Below, one piece after another: positions 7,340 to 17,432 of a DNA stretch of 64,000 nucleotides. The first letter of the stretch is position 1. Each line of letters starts with the position of its first letter. The notes beneath the pieces are model-generated. The model saw only the letters and a list, made by a program, of their open reading frames with translations. It had not been told where the DNA came from and made no database searches. The DNA is taken from the NCBI GenBank assembly GCA_023461275.1, contig JAEYMI010000020.1:121018-185017 (forward strand). The letters run 5' to 3'. The position numbers were made by a program, and so were the translations under genes. The stretch comes from Actinomycetes bacterium. Its GTDB lineage: Bacteria; Actinomycetota; Actinomycetes; Mycobacteriales; Mycobacteriaceae.

Positions 7340-9424
7340 CTAGCGCGACAACCGACTTGGCCACCAGATCTTCTTGCCGATATCCAAGGTGAGCGCGGGA
7401 ACGAGCAGGGTCCGGACGATCAAAGTGTCGATCAGCACGCCGAATGCGACCAAAAAGGCCACTTGTACAAGAAACAGAAGAGGAATGACGGCGAGTGCCG
7501 CGAAAGTCGCGGCGAGCACCACGCCTGCCGATGTGATGACACCACCGGTGGCGGTGAGGCCGCGGATCATTCCGGTGCGGGTGCCGTGCTGTAATGCCTC
7601 CTCGCGGACGCGGGTCATCAGGAAGATGTTGTAGTCGATGCCCAGCGCGACCAGGAAGACGAAGGCGAACAGCGGCACCACCGGGTCGGCGCCGGGGAAG
7701 CCGAATGGTCCGTTGAACAGCAGCGCGGCCACGCCGAGGGTGGTGGCGAACGAGATCACCGTGCTGAGCAGCAACAGCACCGGCGCGAGCACGCACCTCA
7801 GCAGCAGGATCAACACCGCGAGCACCACGATCAGCACCACCGGGATGATGAGGTTGCGGTCGCGTTTGGCGGTGGTGCGGGTATCGAGGTCGACGGCCGT
7901 GGTGCCGCCCACCTGGGCGTTTGCCGCGGCGATGGGGTGCACGGCGTCGCGGATGCGGACCACGGTGTCCTGGGCGGCCAGCGACTCGGCGTTGTCGGTG
8001 AGGGTGGCCTGAATGGCGACGCGACCGTCGGCGACGATCGGCTGGTTGTCACGTGTGGTGATCGACGCTGCGGCGACACCGTCGACGCCCTTGACGGTGG
8101 CCAGGACCTGGTCCCCCTGCGCGGAATTGACGATGATCCAGGTGGGGGTGCCGCTGCCGGCGTCGAAGTGGGCGGCTTGGATGTCGGCGCCCTCGACCGA
8201 GTCGACGGTGCCCATGAAGAAGTCGGTCTGCGCGATGCCGTCGGCCTTGAACATCGGCGCGAAAGCGGCGCCGATCAGCAGAAAGACCAGCGTGAGAACC
8301 CAGATGGGCCGCGGTTTGGACGCCACCCACTGCGCGATTCGACGCCAGAAGCGGTGCATGTTGCCGTCGGTGGCGTCCGTGGTCACGTGGGGCCGCAGCG
8401 GCCAGAACGCGGTGCGGCCGAGCAGCACGAGCGCCGCCGGCAGGAAGGTCATCGACGCCAGGAACGACGCCGCGATGCCGATCGCGGCCACCGGACCGAG
8501 GCTGCGGTTGGAGTTCAGATCCGAGAGCAACAGGCACAGCACGCCGAGGATGACGGTGCCCGCCGACGCCGCGACCGGTTCCAGGGTGGCCCGCCACGCT
8601 GCGCGCATCGCGGTGTACTTGCTCTCCACGGTGGTGAGTTCTTCGCGGAACCGCGATACCAGTAGCAAGGCGTAGTCGGTGGCCGCGCCGAAGACCAGGA
8701 TGAACAGGATTCCCTGGCTCTGCCCGTTGAGGTCGAGCACGTTGTTCTTGGCCAGCGCATAAATCAGCCCCGACGCCAGCGCGAGCGCGAAGACCGCTGA
8801 GATGACCACCACGAACGGCAGGATCGGGCTGCGGTAGACGACGATCAGGATCAGGATCACCACGATGCCGGCGACGAGCAGCAGGATGCCGTCGATTCCG
8901 GCGAACGCCTCGGACAGGTCGGCGATCTGCCCGGCGGGCCCGGTCACCTTGACGGTCAGGCCGTTGGGCGGGTTGGCCAGCGCGTCGCGTAGCAGGCCGA
9001 CGGTGTCGGCAGGTTCGGCGGCCGTCGACGAGATCGGCACGAACATCTCCGCCGCCTGTCCGTCCTTCGACGGGATCGCAGGCGAGAAGGCGGGACCGAA
9101 GCCGGTGGAGCCGGCCAATGGCGTGGTTGCCGTGGTGAGGAAGTCGCGGTCGGCGGCGGTCAGGCCCGACGGGCGTTCCGCGATGACGATCGCGGGCACG
9201 AAGTCGGTGTCCTCGAAGTTGCTGAGGACGTCGTTGACCTGCGTCGATTCAGCGGACGCGGGCAGGAAGGCGGTGTTGTCGTTGATCGAGACCGACGCCA
9301 ACTTGCCGGCGAACGGACCGGTCAGGCCGGCGACGATGAGCCAGGCGATCAGCGCCAGCGCCGGCAGCAGCCAACGCCAATGCGAAGTCGAGGTACGGGA
9401 GTCAGACGTATCCGGCGTCGCCAT
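7340..9424 (-). CDS. MmpL/RND-superfamily membrane transporter
   Basis: A 694-residue protein with the RND/MmpL layout: an N-terminal transmembrane helix, a first periplasmic loop (about residues 40-180), five helices, a second periplasmic loop (about 380-510) and five or six more helices. The proton-relay Asp-Tyr pairs are visible in FGAATDYALLLVSRFREE and ALGIDYNIFLMTRVREE. It probably exports a lipid or hydrophobic compound using the proton gradient. It is shorter than MmpL3 at 47286-50807 and lacks the long cytoplasmic tail. The next genes are not in the same direction, so it is probably monocistronic. The substrate is unknown. Confidence 0.85.
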   Translation of the reverse strand: MATPDTSDSRTSTSHWRWLLPALALIAWLIVAGLTGPFAGKLASVSINDNTAFLPASAESTQVNDVLSNFEDTDFVPAIVIAERPSGLTAADRDFLTTATTPLAGSTGFGPAFSPAIPSKDGQAAEMFVPISSTAAEPADTVGLLRDALANPPNGLTVKVTGPAGQIADLSEAFAGIDGILLLVAGIVVILILIVVYRSPILPFVVVISAVFALALASGLIYALAKNNVLDLNGQSQGILFILVFGAATDYALLLVSRFREELTTVESKYTAMRAAWRATLEPVAASAGTVILGVLCLLLSDLNSNRSLGPVAAIGIAASFLASMTFLPAALVLLGRTAFWPLRPHVTTDATDGNMHRFWRRIAQWVASKPRPIWVLTLVFLLIGAAFAPMFKADGIAQTDFFMGTVDSVEGADIQAAHFDAGSGTPTWIIVNSAQGDQVLATVKGVDGVAAASITTRDNQPIVADGRVAIQATLTDNAESLAAQDTVVRIRDAVHPIAAANAQVGGTTAVDLDTRTTAKRDRNLIIPVVLIVVLAVLILLLRCVLAPVLLLLSTVISFATTLGVAALLFNGPFGFPGADPVVPLFAFVFLVALGIDYNIFLMTRVREEALQHGTRTGMIRGLTATGGVITSAGVVLAATFAALAVIPLLFLVQVAFLVAFGVLIDTLIVRTLLVPALTLDIGKKIWWPSRLSR

Positions 9425-9618
9425 GGGTACATAGTGGCACGCGGCTCTGACGGGACGGCGGTGGTGCCGGTTCGGTGGCGGGTGGCGGCGATGCCCGGGA
9501 GAGGCCCGTCGAAAATGTTTGGTGATTGCCAGGGAACCGAACGTCGCGACGATGCGTCGGAATCAGTAGGGTCAGCGGTCAGGACCGGTATGCAAGGACA
9601 TGACGGTGTGGGGGAGTG

Positions 9619-10020
9619 ATGGCGACATTCACCGATGAGGTGGGCGCGTTCCTGGCGGGCTTCGGCCGCCCGTCGAACCTGCTTGCCGCCCTGCGCGACG
9701 TCGAACTGAGCGTGCCGCTCGACGTTGAGGGTCGCTACTTCACCACCGTCGTCGACGGCCTGCCGTGGATGATCGCGTTCACCTCGCCCGAGGGGCTGCT
9801 CGCCTATGCCGAACTCACCGGGCGTGACGTCGACGAGGTCACTTACCTCGAGGTCACCGGCGCCTACCTGATCGACGCGGTCCTCGACGTCGCACCCGAG
9901 CCGACGGGGCTGATCGTCGACCCGCAGACTCCGCGCGCCATGACCTTTCCGCCCATCCGGGCGTTCACACCACACTGCTACATCGACGACGACGGGGAGG
10001 TCGCACGATGGTCGAACTGA
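9619..10020 (+). CDS. SseB-like domain protein at the head of the toxin locus
   Basis: A 133-residue acidic protein with VDGLPWMIAFTSPEGLLAY, which matches the central strand-helix unit of the SseB N-terminal family. No signal peptide or membrane segment is seen. GTG (9616) and ATG (9619) are adjacent; a GGGGGA lies just upstream, close to both. It overlaps the next gene by 13 bases, and that gene ends four bases before the giant Rhs gene, so the three form one transcription unit. SseB-type proteins are often encoded beside secreted actinobacterial toxins, and a chaperone or adaptor role is plausible but inferred only from position. Confidence 0.65.
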   Translation: MATFTDEVGAFLAGFGRPSNLLAALRDVELSVPLDVEGRYFTTVVDGLPWMIAFTSPEGLLAYAELTGRDVDEVTYLEVTGAYLIDAVLDVAPEPTGLIVDPQTPRAMTFPPIRAFTPHCYIDDDGEVARWSN

Positions 10021-10682
10021 ATGCTGATCCGGCAATGGTGACGAAGGCCGGCGACGGGATCAACGGTGTCATCGACGGACTGGGCGATACCGGCGTCGGC
10101 TCGATCTACACCGCCGGTTCCGGAAGCGGCTTCGGCGACCTCACCATGGACGGCAAGACCATCGGTCACGCCGATCCGCAGTCGGGACTGAGCACGTACT
10201 GCCAACGGTGGGAGTGGGGCGTGCGTGCGCTGGTGCGTGGTGCGCGCAAGATCTCGACGGCACTCAAGATGGGTGCGAGCAGCTACGAGCGTGAGGACAA
10301 GTACAACTCCAACAACCTGAAGTCATGGGCCAACGACGTCGCGGGCGACCCGAATCTGCAGCGGCAGTCCTACACCGATGCCAACGGGAACAAGATCAAG
10401 GGCACCGACGACATGTCGGCCGGAGAATTGTTGGAGCACAACAAGAATGCGCTCATTCATCCGGATTGGGAGATCACCGCGGCGGATCGCGAAGCGATCG
10501 ACAAGACCTACGAGGAATCGTGGAACTCGATCAAAGCCGATGCCCCGGCGTTGGGTGAGCGCATCAAGGATCCGTTGGGATCCTTGGTCGGTGACGGTAA
10601 AGACCTGATGCAGAACGGGATCGTGCCGATCACCGAACCGGCCGCACCCGCGCCTGCTCCCGCACCGGCACCGCGGGACTGA
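10008..10682 (+). CDS. Alpha-helical partner protein of the Rhs toxin (function unknown)
   Basis: A 224-residue soluble protein I do not recognise by family. The first 100 residues are predominantly helical with a YCQRWEWGVRALVRGARK segment near 66-83, which recalls WXG100/ESX-substrate-like helical hairpins, but no clean WXG turn is present. The middle is charged (KIKGTDDMSAGELLEH) and the C-terminus is an Ala-Pro tail. It overlaps the SseB-like gene by 13 bases and precedes the Rhs gene by four. That arrangement suggests a co-secreted partner, targeting factor or chaperone for the toxin. Confidence 0.6.
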   Translation: MVELNADPAMVTKAGDGINGVIDGLGDTGVGSIYTAGSGSGFGDLTMDGKTIGHADPQSGLSTYCQRWEWGVRALVRGARKISTALKMGASSYEREDKYNSNNLKSWANDVAGDPNLQRQSYTDANGNKIKGTDDMSAGELLEHNKNALIHPDWEITAADREAIDKTYEESWNSIKADAPALGERIKDPLGSLVGDGKDLMQNGIVPITEPAAPAPAPAPAPRD

Positions 10683-10686
10683 ACGC

Positions 10687-13600
10687 GTGGGACTCTTCGA
10701 CAGTATCGAGAAGGGCCTCGGCGAAGCCATCGACGGCGCAACGGATTTCGTCGGTGACAAGCTCGAGGATCTCGGATTCGACGGCGCTGGAAGGGCCGTC
10801 AAGGATCTCGGTGACGCCGCAGCAAATGCGTTGGGCGCCATGCCCGACGAGAAGGAACTGGGCGAAACCGACGACCCCAAGGAACTCGTCCTCGGTGATC
10901 CGCCCGCCATCCGATCCCGCGCCGAGAAGATCACCGCGTTCGGCAAGAACTTCTCCGACGCCGAGGTCGGGTTGAAGGCGATGTCGGCGGGGCACTGGAC
11001 GGGTGAGGGAGCCCAAGCGTACGAGCAGGCCACTGCCACCGAATGGCCGAAGTGGGGCACCGCTTCTGACGCCGCGACGTCGGCGGCCGCGGCATTGAGC
11101 ACTTGGGCCACAGACGTCGAATTCGCGCAACGGAAAGCATCCGAAGCCATCACGCTGTGGAAAGAGGCCGAGCGCAAGGGCGCCGAGTGGCGCGCCGACG
11201 TGCAACGAAAGACCGACGCCTATAACAAACAGGTCGACGACTACAACAACGGCGACTCGATGGTGGTGCCGGTGCGGCCGAACTTCGGCACCAACCCCGA
11301 ACCCGGTCTCAAGGAAGAGGCCAAGCGGACGTTGAAGGTTGGTCGAGATCACCGCAACGACGCCGCGTCGGGGATCAAGAGCTCACTTGACGGTGCGGCG
11401 AACATGGCGCCGCCGATGCCGTCGACGGTCGACCAGATCAAGGGTGGTGCGGAAGACCTGTACGAGGGCGGCAACATGGCCGTGAATCACTTTGGCTCGG
11501 GCCTGATTACGGCTGTGACAACGACGGCGAAGGTGATCCGCACCGTCGATCCGACGAATCCCTACAACGTGGCCAACCCGGGTGCGTACGTGCAGAACGT
11601 GGCCCGAATGGGTGCCGGCGCGACCCACCAGATCGCCCACCCAGCAGAGGCTGTACGCGGTTTCATCGGCGGTGGGTGGTCGTCGGATCCGGCGGCGGCC
11701 GCCGGCGCTCTGACCGCGAACCTGGGGATGACGGTGATGCCCGGACCCAAGGGGCTTTCGGGGCTCACGACGGCCGGCAGAATCGCGAAAGTCGCTGACA
11801 AGCTGCCGGGGGTCACGTCGGCCAAGGGCCTGCTGTCAACGTCATCGAAGATCGGCGGTGCGGGCGAGCGAGGTTTAGGTGCGGCGGAGCGTGGTGCCGG
11901 AGCGGCAGAGCACGGCGGTGCGTCACCGTCGAAGGCGTCGGCGACCGACGGTGGTGCACCGTCGACACCTGTTGCTGCCAAGCATGATTCGCCGGCAACA
12001 CCGGCCTCCTCGACGCCTGAGGCGGGACCGAATCACCAGCAAGTGCGGGCCGAGTCGACAGGTGGGATCGATTCGGGTGGCTCGCACGGCCCGGCCGATG
12101 GAACGGGTCCGGGTGGTAAGGCGGAGCCGAGTGGTGGATCAGGGCCGGGCAATGGACCAGAATCCGGCAGTGGACCAGGACCGGGCGGATCGACGCACGA
12201 CGCCGGACCGCACGACGGTGCCCCGGGCGGTTCGAGTTCGCCAGAACCGTTGTCCAACAGGGCCGACGCTATTCCGAACGACCACGCTGGGCCAGACCCG
12301 GCCCGACCTGACCGCCTTGACACCTCCGACGTTGTAGCTCCTCCGGAGAAGGTCGAGACCCCAACTGCCGCTGGGGATCACGCTCCCGGCGATCATCATG
12401 AGAGTCCTGACATCCCGCCGGCGCGTTCGGAGGATGGACCGTCCCCGACTCGCCCCGACGACGGGTCTTCGGTACCGCCGCGTTCGGACGACGGTTCTTC
12501 GGTACCACAGCGTTCGGAGGACGGGCCTCCGCCGTCGGGGTCGCATGACCCGCCGCGCACCGCACCGACGAGCACAACGGTGGATCAGCTACCGCCGGCC
12601 AAGAGTCCGGATACGCCGGTCCCCGGCCCGCATCGCGTCGAAGAGGTGTCGCCGACACGTCAGGTCGATCCCGTGACGTCTTCGTCGCCGACGACATCCT
12701 CGCCGGCGCCGGTGCATTCGGGGACGCCATCGGCCGGCCACTCGGGTACGTCCTCGTCCAATCCATCCAGCGCTGGTCCATCTAGCGCCGGTCCGTCGAA
12801 CTCCGGGCCATCGAATCCGGCTGCGTCACAGCAGAGTTCGTCGCTGACGCATCGTCCTGCGGACGCCTCGCTGCTGTCACATCGTCCCGATAGCCCGTTG
12901 TCGTCGAAGGCTCCGGAGAACGTCGCGTCCAAGGTCGGCGGAGACGTCGACGGTCCTCGGCGCGTGGAGAACGCGCAGCAACCGATCGCTCGCAAGCCTG
13001 GCGACGAACTCGCACCGATCCTGAACAACGCGGAGACCAGAGCCGGCGCCGGTGGCGGAACCGGATCGCCAGGTGGCTCTGCGGGATCGGGCGGTTCCCA
13101 CGGTGGTGGTCCCGGATCGCATAACGGCGGCAACGGCGGCGGCGAGCACAACTACTCGCCCAACGGGGAGACCGGATCTCCGAATCTGCCGGGTGACACC
13201 GGCCACACCAATGATGGTGCCGCCGACCAGGCGTCGAAGCCGAACGGCAACGAGGAGCCGCACCAGTGCACGCGCGACGGTGAGCCCGTCAACGTGGCCA
13301 CCGGCGAGTACTTCCTGCCGATGACCGACGTCGAGCTGCCGGGCGTGCTGCCGCTACGGCTCACCCATCAACATCGATCGCGGTACCGGTGGGGAATGTG
13401 GTTCGGGCCCACAGCTGTTGGCACTCTCGACGCGCGCGTCATCGTCGACGACGATGGTGTGACATCGGTCGACGCCGACGGAACAATGCTGAGATTCCCT
13501 CATCCACAACCTGATTCGCCGGTCCGGCCGGCGCAGGGCTGGGACTGGGAGCTGTCGCTGACCGGGACCGGCGGATATCGCCTGCGGCAGCTGAAGGCTG

Positions 13601-16600
13601 AGCTCAGCTACTACTTCGAGCCGAAGCCGCAGCTCGGTGGCGCCGACGTCGAGGGTGGCGCGATCATGATCTCGGCCATCATGGATCGGCATCTGAACCG
13701 AATCCTGTTCTCCTACGACGGGAATGGGTGGCCGGTGGCGGTGGAGCATTCCGCCGGCTACCGCATCGAGGTGTCCACCGACGGTGCGCGGATTCTCGGG
13801 TACCGGTTGGTCGCCGGTATCGATGGGGCGCCCGTCGACGAGCAGCTCCGCACGTTCAACTACCACGACGGACACCTTGCCGAGGTGCGTAATGGGGTCG
13901 GGGCGTCAACCTACTTCCAGCACGACGATGAGGGCCGGATGGTGTCGTGGATCGATTCCCTCGGTCAGGAGTACTGGAATCGCTACGACGGGCTCGGTCG
14001 CGTCGTGCGGCAGTCGGGTGTCGACGGCGTGTGGGCGGGCACCTTCAAGTATCGCCAATTCGCTGACGGTGCAGGCTCACTCACGATGTACATCGATGCT
14101 GGCGGTGGAGTGACCACCTACGGCATCGACCAGGACGGTCGGGTTCGACGACATATCGACGCGATGGGTCGTGAGTCGGCGACGGACTACAACGGTAGCC
14201 GTGAGCCCCTGCGGCGGGCGGATCCGTTGGGGGCCACCACGGTGTATCGCTATACCGATGATGGCGATCTCGCCGAGATCACCGACCCCTTGGGAGCCCG
14301 GACCCGGATCGATTACGTCGCAGCGCACCAACCGAGTGTCGTGGTCGCGGCCGATGGTGGACGTACCAGCTACACCTACGACGAGCACGGCAATGTTGCC
14401 TCGATCATCGATAGCTTTGGTGCCACAACACAGTTCACCTACGACGAGACCGGCGGGGTGCGCAGCGTGGAGGACGCCGACGGCGTCGTCACGCGGTACG
14501 ACCTCAACGGAGCAGGGCAGCCGGTCCGCATCATCGACGGCTTCGGCAATGCCACCGAGATCGGCTACGACGGCTTTGGCAGGGTGGTTTCCGTCGTCGA
14601 CGCCGAAGGCAATGTCTCGTCGGTGACCTACGACGCCGAGGGACGTAGGACGTCGGAGACCGACGCCGCGGGTGCCACGCAGCAGTGGACGTACGACGGT
14701 GAGGGCAACTGCCTGGCGTACGTGGATGCGCTGGGTGCGGTAACCCGTTGGGAATACGGTTATTTCGATCTGCCGGTCGCGCGCATCGATGCCGACGGTT
14801 CGCGGACGACGTTCACCTACGACACGACGCGACGCCTGACGGCGGTGACCAACGCCGCCGGCCTGGAGTGGACCTACGTCTACAACCTCGACGGAACACT
14901 TGCCGTCGAGACCGATTTCAACGGTGCCACAACCACATACACCTACGACGGCGCTGGTCGTCTGGCGTCGCGCCGCAACGCGGCGGGGCAGGTGGTGTCG
15001 TTCACCTACGATGCGTGCGGTCGGGTGGTGCGTGAGTCGTCATCGGGTGATGATCCGTCGACGTTCGGTGGCGAGAACGTCGACTACGAGTTTGATCCGG
15101 TCGGACGGTTGATTTCGAGTGCCGGCGTCTTCGGCGCGTGGTCGGCGCAGTACTCGCTGGTTGGTCGGCCGACAGCGTTTACGTTGGGCGACAGTCGGAT
15201 CGATGTGGAGTGGACGCCGGCCGGACAGTTGGCGGGTGTCGTCGCGCCGTCGGGCATGCGGACCGACTACGCCTATGACGCGCGTGGGGTTCTCGAGGGC
15301 GTCACTGCGGCGGGTCGGGTGTGTCAGCTGTCGACCGATCGGGTGGGTCGTGAGACCCGACGCCGATTCGGTGGTGCGGCAGTCGATTCGGTGTGGGATC
15401 AGGTCGGCCGGTTGGTGGGTCGGTCGGTGATCGCCAATCCGGTCGACCCGTCGGCGTTGTCATTGGGCGGACTTGGCGGCTCGTCGTCACCGGAGGCGAC
15501 CGTGGAATCGTCGGCGTTCTCGTATCGCGCGGATGGTGCGTTGGTGGGGTCGTCGGGGCCGGCCGGAGCAAGCGAGTACGGGCTCGATGTGATGGGCCGG
15601 GTGGTACAGCGGTCCCAAGGCGATCGTCGCGAGGCGTACCGGTTTGATGCCGCGGGCAACATGGCTGCTGCGGGCGGGGGTCATTCGGAAGCTGTTGGTG
15701 GGTGGGAGTTTTCGGGGACGCTGCTGACTGAGGATGGTCGTTCTAGTTATCGGTATGACGCTGCTGGTCGGTTGGTGTCGGTGGTGACCAAGCGGTTGTC
15801 GCGTCGGGCGGATGTGTGGCGGTATCGGTGGGATGCATGGGATCGGTTGCGGGAGATCACTGTTCCCGATGGGACGGTGTTTGCGTATTCATACGATCAT
15901 GCGGGTCGTCGGGTGGCGAAGGCGAACACGTCGTCGGGTGTGGTGACGCGGTTCTGGTGGTTGGGTGAGCTGATGGTTGAGCAGTCGGTGATGTCGGCTG
16001 CTGGTGGTGTAAGTGAGACGACGTCGTGGGCGTATGCGCCGGGTGCGTTGGTGCCGTTGGCGCAGGTGCATGCGTCAGGTGGTTCGACTGTTGATGTGGC
16101 GCTGGTGGATTCGGGTCCGGTGTCGGTGGTGGATACCGGTGTGTTGAATTTGGGTGGGCCGCCGTCGGTGTCGTCGGGTGCGGGTGGTCGGTTGGCTGAT
16201 CAGTCGTGGGTGGATCGTGAGTTCTTTGCGATTGTGGCTGATCAGGTGTCCTCGCCGGTGGCGTTGGTGGAGGCCTCGTCGGGTGAGGTTGTGGGTAGGG
16301 CTGTGTCGTCGGTGTGGGGGTTGACGGCGTGGAGTGGTGAGGTCAGTACGCCGTGGCGGATGCCGGGGCAGTATTTCGATGCCGAGTCGGGGTTGCATTA
16401 CAACCGGTTCCGGTATTATCAGCCGGGTACGGGTCGGTATGTGTCGCCGGATCCGTTGGGGCTCTCACCGGCTCCGAATCCGTATTCGTATCCGGGCAAC
16501 CCGACGGTGGTGTGTGACCCGTTGGGGTTGGCGCCGGCGAAGGCTTGTGAGGCGCTCAAGAACTGGGAGAATAAACGTTACACACTTGGCAACGTCCAAC

Positions 16601-16875
16601 TTCTCCTCGCTCGATCCGACGTCTGGCACATGCTGTCACGTCACCATCCAGACTATTGGGACGGGACGGTCAAAGACACCCAGACATTCTTCGATTCCAA
16701 GATGAAGATCGAGGACGTTAAGAAGATCGTGGCCGCCGTTCTGAATCAGAATCGCAGTGAAGTAATTAGAAACGGGCCTATAGACGCCCTCCAAATTGAG
16801 GGAAAGTACGGTGGGAAGGTGTATACAGTCGGATTTATGAAGGGTCATATCCGCCAGCTTTATCCGTCGGAGTGA
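10687..16875 (+). CDS. Rhs polymorphic toxin with WXG-like N-terminus and variable toxin tip
   Basis: A 2062-residue protein from a GTG start. Residues 1-200 are helical with a W-T-G turn at about 103-105 (HWTGEGA), typical of WXG/LXG-type export domains. Residues about 390-850 are a Ser/Pro/Gly-rich linker. From about 858 (CTRDGEPVNVATGEYFLP) a DUF6531-like entry is followed by many YD/RHS repeats to about 1800. The conserved Rhs core ends with YFDAESGLHYNRFRYY and VSPDPLGLSP, then CDPLGLAP at about 1950. The last 112 residues are unrelated to the core and AT-richer: the toxin tip. The tip's H-M-L-S-R-H-H, a later K and F-F, and the G..YTVGF...I...YP ending resemble EndoU-type RNases; this is a tentative call. 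The cognate immunity gene follows 25 bases downstream. Confidence 0.88.
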   Translation: MGLFDSIEKGLGEAIDGATDFVGDKLEDLGFDGAGRAVKDLGDAAANALGAMPDEKELGETDDPKELVLGDPPAIRSRAEKITAFGKNFSDAEVGLKAMSAGHWTGEGAQAYEQATATEWPKWGTASDAATSAAAALSTWATDVEFAQRKASEAITLWKEAERKGAEWRADVQRKTDAYNKQVDDYNNGDSMVVPVRPNFGTNPEPGLKEEAKRTLKVGRDHRNDAASGIKSSLDGAANMAPPMPSTVDQIKGGAEDLYEGGNMAVNHFGSGLITAVTTTAKVIRTVDPTNPYNVANPGAYVQNVARMGAGATHQIAHPAEAVRGFIGGGWSSDPAAAAGALTANLGMTVMPGPKGLSGLTTAGRIAKVADKLPGVTSAKGLLSTSSKIGGAGERGLGAAERGAGAAEHGGASPSKASATDGGAPSTPVAAKHDSPATPASSTPEAGPNHQQVRAESTGGIDSGGSHGPADGTGPGGKAEPSGGSGPGNGPESGSGPGPGGSTHDAGPHDGAPGGSSSPEPLSNRADAIPNDHAGPDPARPDRLDTSDVVAPPEKVETPTAAGDHAPGDHHESPDIPPARSEDGPSPTRPDDGSSVPPRSDDGSSVPQRSEDGPPPSGSHDPPRTAPTSTTVDQLPPAKSPDTPVPGPHRVEEVSPTRQVDPVTSSSPTTSSPAPVHSGTPSAGHSGTSSSNPSSAGPSSAGPSNSGPSNPAASQQSSSLTHRPADASLLSHRPDSPLSSKAPENVASKVGGDVDGPRRVENAQQPIARKPGDELAPILNNAETRAGAGGGTGSPGGSAGSGGSHGGGPGSHNGGNGGGEHNYSPNGETGSPNLPGDTGHTNDGAADQASKPNGNEEPHQCTRDGEPVNVATGEYFLPMTDVELPGVLPLRLTHQHRSRYRWGMWFGPTAVGTLDARVIVDDDGVTSVDADGTMLRFPHPQPDSPVRPAQGWDWELSLTGTGGYRLRQLKAELSYYFEPKPQLGGADVEGGAIMISAIMDRHLNRILFSYDGNGWPVAVEHSAGYRIEVSTDGARILGYRLVAGIDGAPVDEQLRTFNYHDGHLAEVRNGVGASTYFQHDDEGRMVSWIDSLGQEYWNRYDGLGRVVRQSGVDGVWAGTFKYRQFADGAGSLTMYIDAGGGVTTYGIDQDGRVRRHIDAMGRESATDYNGSREPLRRADPLGATTVYRYTDDGDLAEITDPLGARTRIDYVAAHQPSVVVAADGGRTSYTYDEHGNVASIIDSFGATTQFTYDETGGVRSVEDADGVVTRYDLNGAGQPVRIIDGFGNATEIGYDGFGRVVSVVDAEGNVSSVTYDAEGRRTSETDAAGATQQWTYDGEGNCLAYVDALGAVTRWEYGYFDLPVARIDADGSRTTFTYDTTRRLTAVTNAAGLEWTYVYNLDGTLAVETDFNGATTTYTYDGAGRLASRRNAAGQVVSFTYDACGRVVRESSSGDDPSTFGGENVDYEFDPVGRLISSAGVFGAWSAQYSLVGRPTAFTLGDSRIDVEWTPAGQLAGVVAPSGMRTDYAYDARGVLEGVTAAGRVCQLSTDRVGRETRRRFGGAAVDSVWDQVGRLVGRSVIANPVDPSALSLGGLGGSSSPEATVESSAFSYRADGALVGSSGPAGASEYGLDVMGRVVQRSQGDRREAYRFDAAGNMAAAGGGHSEAVGGWEFSGTLLTEDGRSSYRYDAAGRLVSVVTKRLSRRADVWRYRWDAWDRLREITVPDGTVFAYSYDHAGRRVAKANTSSGVVTRFWWLGELMVEQSVMSAAGGVSETTSWAYAPGALVPLAQVHASGGSTVDVALVDSGPVSVVDTGVLNLGGPPSVSSGAGGRLADQSWVDREFFAIVADQVSSPVALVEASSGEVVGRAVSSVWGLTAWSGEVSTPWRMPGQYFDAESGLHYNRFRYYQPGTGRYVSPDPLGLSPAPNPYSYPGNPTVVCDPLGLAPAKACEALKNWENKRYTLGNVQLLLARSDVWHMLSRHHPDYWDGTVKDTQTFFDSKMKIEDVKKIVAAVLNQNRSEVIRNGPIDALQIEGKYGGKVYTVGFMKGHIRQLYPSE
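15779..16536 (+). repeat. Rhs core segment duplicated in the downstream orphan cassette (copy 1)
   Basis: This 758-base segment encodes the last part of the Rhs core, from VVTKRLSRR to DPLGLAP. It is repeated with the same length and only scattered substitutions at 17433-18190. The repeat stops exactly where the toxin tip begins. Confidence 0.9.
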
Positions 16876-16900
16876 AACAGCGTTAGTCGAGGAGTTCGGA

Positions 16901-17398
16901 ATGACGACGCAGGTTAGGTCGTACGTGTGTGATCCGTTTGGTAAGCGGTTTGCTGAGCTGACATCGGACAATGTCGATGAGATGAAGAGGAACAGGTACT
17001 TTTACGAGAGTGGCTATACCTACGGTGCCATAGAGCTCACAGTGGATGGGGTCAGCGTCTTCACCAAGTCCATGTGGGACTTGGTGGATCAACTCTGGGC
17101 CTACATCGTTCAGATGATCCAGGAGCTGAGAAACACTGGAATGGCGAAACGGCGGTTTCCGGACCAACCGCTCGACTTCTTTTTCGAGGCAGTCGGAGGT
17201 CGATCGCTCGTGAAGGTGTCTGCATGGGCTCGTCCGCCAAAGAATCGTACTGTAGTGGTCACAGAGGCTGAAAGCTTCGTCGATTCGCTGCTGGCTGAAG
17301 CCGACCGAGTTTTTCGGATCTTGATCGTATTGATTCCGGAGGAAGCGTCGGTGTATGAGCTCTGTCTTGAGCGTATTGCTAATTACTACGAGGTGTAG
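16901..17398 (+). CDS. Putative immunity protein to the Rhs toxin tip
   Basis: A 165-residue acidic cytoplasmic-type protein without signal peptide, starting 25 bases after the toxin stop with GGAG upstream of the ATG. It opens with MTTQVRSYVCDPFGKRF and has aromatic-rich strands (NRYFYESGYTYGAIELTVDG). No known family is recognised. Its position directly behind the toxin tip is the classical place for the cognate immunity gene. Two relatives lie downstream, at 19218-19715 (intact) and 19892-20390 (frameshifted), so this family has been retained or re-acquired repeatedly at the locus. Confidence 0.7.
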   Translation: MTTQVRSYVCDPFGKRFAELTSDNVDEMKRNRYFYESGYTYGAIELTVDGVSVFTKSMWDLVDQLWAYIVQMIQELRNTGMAKRRFPDQPLDFFFEAVGGRSLVKVSAWARPPKNRTVVVTEAESFVDSLLAEADRVFRILIVLIPEEASVYELCLERIANYYEV

Positions 17399-17432
17399 CC
17401 GCGATACTTCTGGGGCGCTTCGTGGTTAAGGC

